Shown piece after piece: positions 1 through 4,684 of a DNA stretch of 5,396 bases. Source of the DNA: Candidatus Kaiserbacteria bacterium. Its GTDB lineage: Bacteria; Patescibacteriota; Minisyncoccia; Phycocordibacterales; UBA918. Each line of letters starts with the position of its first letter. The first letter of the stretch is position 1. The DNA is taken from the NCBI GenBank assembly GCA_020428895.1, contig JAGQLZ010000071.1, positions 1 through 5,396 on the forward strand, given 5' to 3'. Position numbers and translations under genes: made by a program. Under the pieces are notes generated by a model. It was given only the letters and a program-made list of their open reading frames with translations. It searched no databases and had not been told where the DNA came from.

Positions 1-1
1 T

Positions 2-511
2 GTTGGACGTTTTGCTCCAGAAAAGAATTTACCGCTCATACTTGAGGCTTTTAAGGCGGTGTACAAAAATAATAATAACTGTTCATTAACTTTAGTTGGT
101 CGCGGTTCTGAGGAAACAAAAATACAAAAATTTATCAAAGACCATAAATTAGATGAGGTAATAAGAATTGTTACATGGACTGACGATGTAGCTGGAGAGA
201 TGGCTAAAGCTGATGTGTTTTTATTAGCTTCTGCCCACGAAGGTTGGGGAATGGTTTTAGTAGAAGCGATGGCAGTTGGTCTGCCAGTAATTACTACCGA
301 TGTGGGTTGTGTGGGTGAGTTGGTTAAGGCTGGTGAACATGGCTTAGTGGTGGAAGTCGATAATACAAAAAACTTTATGAACGCTATGATGACTTTATCT
401 AAGGATGTTAATAAAAGGCATGAAATGTCAGTGTCTGCATATAATTCAGCCCTTGCCTTAAAAATAGATGAAGCAGACTATCTATCCCAATGGGTTGGAA
501 GTTTTGTTTAA
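2..511 (+). CDS. GT4-type glycosyltransferase, C-terminal part (5' end outside window)
   Basis: This is the C-terminal, nucleotide-sugar-binding half of a GT-B retaining glycosyltransferase (Glycos_transf_1 / GT4), which would transfer a sugar from a nucleotide-sugar donor to a growing glycan at the inner face of the membrane. The frame is open from base 2 and gives 169 visible residues before TAA. It opens with VGRFAPEKN, the strand and loop that starts this domain in GT4 enzymes. LVGRGSE follows at residues 31-37, and the canonical E-x7-E motif (E80, E88) lies in HEGWGMVLVEAMAVGLPV. GT4 proteins usually have 350-400 residues, so roughly half lies upstream. A GTG at base 59 could be taken for a start, but homology clearly continues before it. 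Donor and acceptor cannot be told from sequence. Family assignment is secure. Confidence 0.93.
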   Translation, partial: VGRFAPEKNLPLILEAFKAVYKNNNNCSLTLVGRGSEETKIQKFIKDHKLDEVIRIVTWTDDVAGEMAKADVFLLASAHEGWGMVLVEAMAVGLPVITTDVGCVGELVKAGEHGLVVEVDNTKNFMNAMMTLSKDVNKRHEMSVSAYNSALALKIDEADYLSQWVGSFV

Positions 512-530
512 ATTATTGATTTGAACGCGT

Positions 531-542
531 TATACTATTGCT
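531..542 (+). promoter_or_regulatory. Putative leaderless promoter -10 box before the second glycosyltransferase
   Basis: TATACT at 531-536 matches the sigma-70 -10 consensus at 5 of 6 positions and ends 6 nt before the ATG at 543. Transcription starting about 7 nt downstream would begin at or next to the A of the start codon. No Shine-Dalgarno sequence lies in the 31-nt gap. No convincing -35 is present at normal spacing, only a weak TTGTTT 20 nt upstream. An 8-bp palindrome, AACGCGTT (524-531), overlaps the box edge. Whether it matters is unknown. Confidence 0.5.
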
Positions 543-1853
543 ATGAATAGGATTGATCTTTCTAGTGGTGATTATTCTGAATCAGCTCGTACTGATTTGG
601 ATAAAATCATCAATGAACCAAAAGAAGAAGTCGAGATGGAAAGCTTGGATGAAGCTGTGTCTGGACAAGCTTTTGCTTCTTATCAATCTCAACGAGAGAC
701 CACTCGAGTGTTATTTATCACTCAAGATACCTCGATTCTTAATCAATCCATGCAGTCTTTGGATGGTTATATAGACATTTCGGAGTTGTTTGATGAAGTT
801 CACATATTGATTCTAAGACCAGGAATTAGAACTACTACACCAGTTTTGCGAGTTTCTAAAAATGTCTGGGTATACACCGCTACCGCTAAATATTGGTGGT
901 GGACACCGGTGGTTGGATATGGAATTGCCAAAGATCAGTTGGCTTTTGCAGAAGGTTTTCGACCAGATTTGATTGTAGCTAGAGACCCTTTTGAATGTGG
1001 ATTGTTGGGTTATGTGCTTGGTAGCGCTTACGACCGACCGACTCAATTACACATTTTGAAAAATTATGAAGACCCAGACTTTACTAGTGAACGCAGTAAT
1101 CGTTGGCGAAAACTTATTGCTAAGTTTGTCATTCCACGTTATCGCAGTGTTCGTACCTTAACCAGTAAGATTCAGAATTGGGTGGAACAGAAATATGAAA
1201 TCATTGACCTCACCACTTTGCCACGACTCAATCTCTACGAAAGAATTTCTAAGTTGGAAACGTCGATTGATCTTAAGGAGAAATACCGACCGTTTATTTT
1301 TGTAATGTTGTATGTCGGTAAACTCGATCATGAGAGCACATTACATAAGACTTTAAATGCCGCTCAAGCCGTACTTAAAAATCGACACGTTGGATTAGTG
1401 GTAATTGGCGATGGTCCAGCTCGTAAAGAGTTTATGAATAAAACCGAGGCCTTGGGCATAAAAGAACAAGTAGTTTTTGAGCGATCAGTAAAAGATATAA
1501 TTGGTTATTTAAAAGCCGCTCATATATTGATTATTACTGATAAAGATGAACAAGCTGATGAATCAGCTATCAGAGGGGCGGCGGTCGGTACTCCGTTATT
1601 ACTTTCTCATACAGAAGTACGGGATGATTTGTTTGTGGATGGTGAGTCAGCAATGATTTGCGACGCTGAAGATCAGAAGTGTTTTTCTTCAAAACTAGGA
1701 ACGTATCTAAATGATGTGGAACTTCGCAAAAAAATTGGTAAAGAAGGTCAGCGATCAGTCTTAGAAAAACTACATGAAGATCCGGCAGAATACCGAAAGG
1801 TATATCGTGAGACTATTGAGAAGGCCATTCTCCTTGATGAGGCACTAGAATAA
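543..1853 (+). CDS. GT4-like glycosyltransferase with altered E-x7-E motif
   Basis: This 436-residue protein has the two-domain GT-B layout. The first Rossmann domain begins at about residue 54 (RVLFITQD) and includes ARDPFECGLLGY at 146-157. The second begins near FIFVMLYVGKLD (251-262) and includes VVIGDGPARKEF (286-297). It probably adds a sugar during synthesis of the same surface glycan as its neighbours. At the usual E-x7-E position the sequence is E336-QADESAI-R344, followed by GAAVGTPLL, so the second glutamate, which normally contacts the nucleotide ribose, is arginine. Residues 1-50 form an acidic, low-hydrophobicity tail that is probably disordered. No signal peptide or membrane helix is seen. 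The ATG was chosen because a -10-like box sits directly before it; Met32 would be an alternative that drops most of the tail. Family certain, substrate unknown. Confidence 0.88.
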   Translation: MNRIDLSSGDYSESARTDLDKIINEPKEEVEMESLDEAVSGQAFASYQSQRETTRVLFITQDTSILNQSMQSLDGYIDISELFDEVHILILRPGIRTTTPVLRVSKNVWVYTATAKYWWWTPVVGYGIAKDQLAFAEGFRPDLIVARDPFECGLLGYVLGSAYDRPTQLHILKNYEDPDFTSERSNRWRKLIAKFVIPRYRSVRTLTSKIQNWVEQKYEIIDLTTLPRLNLYERISKLETSIDLKEKYRPFIFVMLYVGKLDHESTLHKTLNAAQAVLKNRHVGLVVIGDGPARKEFMNKTEALGIKEQVVFERSVKDIIGYLKAAHILIITDKDEQADESAIRGAAVGTPLLLSHTEVRDDLFVDGESAMICDAEDQKCFSSKLGTYLNDVELRKKIGKEGQRSVLEKLHEDPAEYRKVYRETIEKAILLDEALE

Positions 1854-1863
1854 TAGTATCGTC

Positions 1864-1880
1864 TATAGCATAGTAGCTAT
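1864..1880 (+). promoter_or_regulatory. Putative leaderless promoter before the third glycosyltransferase
   Basis: The 27-nt gap holds CATAGT at 1869-1874, ending 6 nt before the ATG at 1881, the same spacing as the box before the gene at 543. An overlapping TATAGC at 1864-1869 is a second candidate. The box is flanked by a 6-bp inverted repeat, TATAGC (1864-1869) and GCTATA (1876-1881). No Shine-Dalgarno sequence is present. Support comes mainly from the repeated pattern across genes. Confidence 0.4.
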
Positions 1881-2912
1881 ATGAAATTGGTAATCTGGAC
1901 ACAGGTGGTGGACAAACATGATCCTTTATTGGGGTTTTTTCATGATTGGATAAAAACCTTTGCTAAAAAATTTGAGCGAGTAGATGTAATTTGTTTTTCT
2001 TCAGGGGAAATTAATCTGCCGGATAACGTTAAGATTCATACTTTAGGAAAAGCTGCTGGTTTTTCAAAATTTAGACAGCTAATAAATTTTTATAAACACT
2101 TTGCTCGATTAGTAAATAACGATACTGATTACGTTTTGTTTCATATGGGAGCGATTATGAATATTTTGGCGGTGCCGTTTTATTTTTCGAAAAAAATAAA
2201 ACGGCACCGCACCACCTACCTTTGGTGGAAGACTCACGGTCATATAAATTTAGTCGGACGTTTAGCTCTACTTTTTGTTGATCGCATTTACACTGCCTCA
2301 AAAGAAAGTTTTCCAATTAAAACTAGTAAGAAAAAAGTGGTTGGTCATGCAATTGATACGGATTTATTTGTAGATAAAAACGAACACAGTGAACCAGTTA
2401 TTTTGGTGGTTGGTCGGAAAATGTCACGAAAGCGGATTGAAAAAACTTTGACGATTGCTTCGAATCTTAAATTAACTGGAGAAAATTTTTCCATGAAAAT
2501 CATTGGGCCGGATAGTGATAGTGAATATCTTAATAAACTCAAGAACATTATAAGTGAGCAGACACTAGAACCAGAAGTTTTATTGTTGCCGGCAATGACC
2601 CAAATTGATTTAAATGAGGAATACTCAAAAGCTCAACTTTTATTAAACATGTCTGATACCGATAGTGTCGACAAGGTGGTACTGGAGGCAATGGCCAGTG
2701 GAGTTATTCCGGTAACTTGCACTAATGCTTTTGCTGATATTTTGTCTAGCTATAAACTTTTCTTTTCTAAAGATGATATAGATGGCATGTCCAACAGAGT
2801 TAAAGAATTGTTACATAACCCAACTGAGCGTAGTACAATAAAGGGTAAGTTAAGAGATATTGTGGTTGATAAACATTCTTTAGCTACAATTTCTAATCGA
2901 ATATTTAATTAA
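1881..2912 (+). CDS. GT4-type glycosyltransferase carrying an in-frame palindromic element
   Basis: This 343-residue GT-B enzyme probably adds a sugar to the glycan made by this cluster. The N-terminal domain starts at residue 2 (KLVIWTQVVD). Residues 113-125 (YLWWKTHGHINLV) and 138-165, including TASKESF and GHAIDTDLF, match the inter-domain region of GT4 enzymes. The donor-binding domain starts with VILVVGRKMSRKRIEK (173-188). The signature motif is D261-SVDKVVL-E269 followed by AMASGVIPV, so aspartate replaces the first glutamate. Residues 97-110 are encoded entirely by a perfect 19-bp-arm palindrome (bases 2169-2210). They fall between a hydrophobic segment (MNILAVPF) and the YLWWKTH strand, where a variable loop is expected. 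The length is slightly short but plausible. The gene begins 27 nt after the previous stop, with no ribosome site. Confidence 0.9.
   Translation: MKLVIWTQVVDKHDPLLGFFHDWIKTFAKKFERVDVICFSSGEINLPDNVKIHTLGKAAGFSKFRQLINFYKHFARLVNNDTDYVLFHMGAIMNILAVPFYFSKKIKRHRTTYLWWKTHGHINLVGRLALLFVDRIYTASKESFPIKTSKKKVVGHAIDTDLFVDKNEHSEPVILVVGRKMSRKRIEKTLTIASNLKLTGENFSMKIIGPDSDSEYLNKLKNIISEQTLEPEVLLLPAMTQIDLNEEYSKAQLLLNMSDTDSVDKVVLEAMASGVIPVTCTNAFADILSSYKLFFSKDDIDGMSNRVKELLHNPTERSTIKGKLRDIVVDKHSLATISNRIFN
2169..2210 (+). repeat. Perfect 42-bp palindrome (19-bp arms, 4-nt loop) inside the coding region
   Basis: The left arm (2169-2187) and right arm (2192-2210) are exact reverse complements, separated by CGAA. The outer 9 bp are GC-rich (GCGGTGCCG / CGGCACCGC) and the inner 10 bp are only A and T. 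The element spans exactly 14 codons in phase (Ala97 to Arg110 of the glycosyltransferase), reading A-V-P at the start and R-H-R at the end. It is not a terminator, because no T tract follows and it lies mid-gene. Its outer arm resembles that of the palindrome at 3908-3940. Confidence 0.85.
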
Positions 2913-2971
2913 AAAACGGCTCAAATCTTATTTCACCGGACTTGCAGATAGATATAAATAATGTGTTAGAG

Positions 2972-2993
2972 TATAGTTTATAAGATAGATTAT
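2972..2993 (+). promoter_or_regulatory. Possible promoter in the 81-nt gap before the sulfotransferase gene
   Basis: This is the longest gap in the window. TATAGT at 2972-2977 is the better -10 match and would give a leader of roughly 10 nt. TAAGAT at 2981-2986 matches the consensus less well, but ends 7 nt before the ATG, the spacing seen at the other genes. No good -35 lies at 16-18 nt from either. No Shine-Dalgarno sequence precedes the ATG at 2994. No terminator hairpin was found in the preceding bases. Confidence 0.3.
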
Positions 2994-3863
2994 ATGGTTG
3001 ATTTTATTGGGTTAGGAGCGCAGAAGGCTGGTACGTCATGGGTATACGCTTGTTTGTATGAACATCCTGAAATTTGTACACCGCAAAAAGAAATTCATTT
3101 TTTTAGTCGGGATCGTTATGCTAAAGGTAAAAATTGGTACGAATCGCAATTTAATCGTTGTAAAAAAGGGTTGAAGAGAGGTGAGTTTTCTACTTCATAT
3201 TTATATACACCGGGCACTGCCAAAAAAATTGTCGATATGTACCCGCAGGCAAAACTGATTGCGATTATTCGCAATCCAATACACCGAGCCTACTCTCAAT
3301 TTAGGAATGCTGTTAAAGCTGGAGAAATTGATAAGGACACTACTTTTAGTTCATATATAGAACACGCTCCAAGTGCTTTAGAACAAGGTAATTATGCTAA
3401 ACAACTATCTGAATACTACGAATATTATTCACCGTTACAGCTACTAGTATTGGTGTATGAGGATAGTCGGGAAGATCCTTTAGGGTTTATACAACAAATA
3501 TATCGACATATTGGTGTGGATGATACTTTTGTACCAAAGATGTTAAAAAAGTTTGTAAATGTCGAACGCACCCCGAGGTTTGTTCGTTTGGAGCGATGGA
3601 TGCACCGCTTTGCTGAATTAGGCAGAAAGATTGGTTTGGATAAAGTGGTATGGATGATAAAAAGATCAGGTGTGACTGATTTGATTCGTAAGATAAATAC
3701 TGAAAAAAATTCTCAAGTGATTCCTGAAGATAGCAAAGGTAAACCAATTGATCCGGAAGTAAAAGCTAAAATGCAAGAGTATTTTAAGGAAGATACCCGT
3801 CTACTTTCAGGTTTGGTCGAACGTAATCTAACTGTGGAATGGGGGATTGATGAAAAATTATGA
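2994..3863 (+). CDS. PAPS-dependent sulfotransferase, heparan-sulfotransferase-like
   Basis: This 289-residue protein would transfer a sulfuryl group from 3'-phosphoadenosine 5'-phosphosulfate to a hydroxyl or amino group of a glycan. The 5'-phosphosulfate loop is at residues 6-16 (GLGAQKAGTSW, with K11). The 3'-phosphate site is at 90-103 (AIIRNPIHRAYSQF, with R93 and S101). Between them lies K32-E33-IHFF followed by Y-A-K-G-x-x-W-Y (42-49), the arrangement of heparan sulfate 3-O- and N-sulfotransferases, in which the glutamate is the catalytic base. GEFSTSYLYTP (63-73) fits the conserved EKTPxYF region. Length matches a single sulfotransferase domain. There is no signal peptide or membrane anchor, so it should act in the cytoplasm. 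Its stop overlaps the deacetylase start (ATGA), suggesting joint action. The exact acceptor is unknown. Confidence 0.93.
   Translation: MVDFIGLGAQKAGTSWVYACLYEHPEICTPQKEIHFFSRDRYAKGKNWYESQFNRCKKGLKRGEFSTSYLYTPGTAKKIVDMYPQAKLIAIIRNPIHRAYSQFRNAVKAGEIDKDTTFSSYIEHAPSALEQGNYAKQLSEYYEYYSPLQLLVLVYEDSREDPLGFIQQIYRHIGVDDTFVPKMLKKFVNVERTPRFVRLERWMHRFAELGRKIGLDKVVWMIKRSGVTDLIRKINTEKNSQVIPEDSKGKPIDPEVKAKMQEYFKEDTRLLSGLVERNLTVEWGIDEKL
3836..3863 (+). promoter_or_regulatory. ATGA stop-start overlap coupling sulfotransferase and deacetylase
   Basis: The deacetylase ATG (3860-3862) shares bases with the sulfotransferase TGA (3861-3863). This is the classic arrangement for translational coupling by re-initiation. 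A G-rich run (GGAATGGGGG, 3836-3845) lies upstream but is about 14 nt from the ATG, too far for a good Shine-Dalgarno site. This is the only overlapping gene pair in the window. It also indicates that TGA is a stop codon in this genome. Confidence 0.7.
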
Positions 3864-4654
3864 AGCACTTGATAAGAGATTTGTTGGTTAACTCGATTTG
3901 GTTCAGTACGGTGGCGAGACGCTACGCGTCTCGCCACCGTCAACACGGCCCGCTAGTGCGAATCTTATGTCTTCATGATGTCCAAGATCGTGATTGGTTT
4001 TCAAATTTGGTAGCCAATATAAAATCCAAATATCACATCATTTCTCCTAGTGATTTTCATAATCGTAAATTTAACCCAGACAAAATAAATATCTTACTAA
4101 CTTTTGATGACGGCTATCAATCTTGGATAGATGTGGTATTGCCGATACTTGATGAACATAACATAAAAGTTCTATTTTTTATTTCTAGTGGTTTGTTAGA
4201 TATCGCTGATGATAAAGTCGAAGTCGAAAAATTCATGAAGCAAAATTTATGTATCAAACCACGCCAGCCTCTAACTTGGGAAGGAGTAGATACCTTGGTA
4301 GCCAGTGGTCATACTATTGGTGGGCATACCGTTAATCATAAAGATCTGACCACTCTCTCGCTAGCTGATTTATCAAGAGAGATTAATGATGATAAGACAG
4401 CCTTTTCAACTAAATTAAATATTGAGTTAAGTGATTTTGCCTATCCATTTGGCACCAAACGACATTTTAATGATCAGGTTCGTCAGCAAGCAAAGACGGC
4501 TGGTTATTCATACATCTATTCCGCCATAGCTGGTTTTGTAGCTGACACTAATACCGATATACCACGGTTGTTGCTAGAAAATAGACAGTCAATCAGTCAA
4601 GTAAATAAATGGATTGAAGGAGCGTATGATGTTTTTTGCATGCTTAAATCATAA
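3860..4654 (+). CDS. NodB/CE4-family polysaccharide deacetylase with an in-frame palindromic element
   Basis: This 264-residue protein belongs to carbohydrate esterase family 4, metal-dependent enzymes that remove N- or O-acetyl groups from sugars. Motif 1 is TFDDGY (81-86), with D83 the presumed base and D84 a metal ligand. Motif 2 is H156-TVN-H160, giving the two metal histidines. Motif 3 is FAYPFG (193-198), without the arginine found in many CE4 enzymes. RILCLHDV (34-41) is the first core strand, and DIPRLLLEN (233-241) the C-terminal conserved segment. There is no clear signal peptide; the N-terminus is a short amphipathic stretch, so a cytoplasmic or membrane-face site is likely. Residues 17-27 are encoded wholly by a perfect palindrome at 3908-3940, in the linker before the catalytic domain. 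Coupling to the sulfotransferase suggests it exposes an amine for sulfation, or trims the same glycan. Confidence 0.93.
   Translation: MKHLIRDLLVNSIWFSTVARRYASRHRQHGPLVRILCLHDVQDRDWFSNLVANIKSKYHIISPSDFHNRKFNPDKINILLTFDDGYQSWIDVVLPILDEHNIKVLFFISSGLLDIADDKVEVEKFMKQNLCIKPRQPLTWEGVDTLVASGHTIGGHTVNHKDLTTLSLADLSREINDDKTAFSTKLNIELSDFAYPFGTKRHFNDQVRQQAKTAGYSYIYSAIAGFVADTNTDIPRLLLENRQSISQVNKWIEGAYDVFCMLKS
3908..3940 (+). repeat. Perfect 33-bp GC-rich palindrome (15-bp arms, 3-nt loop) inside the coding region
   Basis: The arms 3908-3922 and 3926-3940 are exact reverse complements around TAC. About 70% of its bases are G or C, in strong contrast to the AT-rich flanks. It spans exactly 11 codons (Thr17 to Arg27 of the deacetylase), reading T-V-A at the start and R-H-R at the end. 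Because the arms are codon-phased, the opposite strand encodes nearly the same peptide. No T tract follows, so it is not an intrinsic terminator. The outer arm ACGGTGGCG resembles GCGGTGCCG of the palindrome at 2169-2210. Confidence 0.9.
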
Positions 4655-4665
4655 AGATTTTAGTA

Positions 4666-4684
4666 TGCTATTATAGTAGCCATT
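4666..4684 (+). promoter_or_regulatory. Putative extended -10 promoter before the methyltransferase gene
   Basis: TGCTATTAT at 4666-4674 fits an extended -10 (TGnTATnnT). An overlapping TATAGT at 4672-4677 ends 7 nt before the ATG at 4685. Either would start transcription within a few bases of the start codon, giving a leaderless or near-leaderless mRNA. There is no Shine-Dalgarno sequence in the 30-nt gap. A TTGCAT at 4636-4641 is too far away (27 nt) to be a normal -35, and an extended -10 may not need one. Confidence 0.5.

Noticed and set aside
59..511. GTG at 59 as the start of a short 150-residue protein
   Set aside because: The conserved start of the donor-binding domain (VGRFAPEKN) lies upstream in the same frame, so the gene simply begins before the window.
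524..531. AACGCGTT 8-bp palindrome as an operator
   Set aside because: It is a short palindrome seen once, with no second copy at another promoter to support a regulator site.
553..774. Overlapping + strand open frame within the second glycosyltransferase
   Set aside because: Its translation has no recognisable family features and lies wholly within a well-supported gene in another frame.
873..920. GC-rich stretch with CACCG and GGTGG words encoding a W-W-W run
   Set aside because: I tested it as a third palindrome, but the arms do not pair beyond a few bases. The residues fit the normal region of this glycosyltransferase family.
813..1046. Minus-strand open frame opposite the second glycosyltransferase
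   Set aside because: It is antisense to a conserved protein, has no start signal, and has a low-complexity translation.
2345..2548. Minus-strand open frame opposite the third glycosyltransferase
   Set aside because: It is antisense to the conserved donor-binding domain, with no independent support.
2913..2945. AAAAAACGGC followed by CACCGG after the third glycosyltransferase, possibly a decayed palindrome or a terminator
   Set aside because: The similarity to the palindrome arm is only about 8 nt, no stable stem forms, and no T tract follows.
3487..3747. Minus-strand open frame opposite the sulfotransferase
   Set aside because: It is antisense to a conserved gene and has no recognisable domain.
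3713..3946. Minus-strand open frame starting with MLTVARRVASRHR
   Set aside because: The resemblance to the deacetylase N-terminus arises only because the palindrome encodes nearly the same peptide on both strands. The rest shows no family features.
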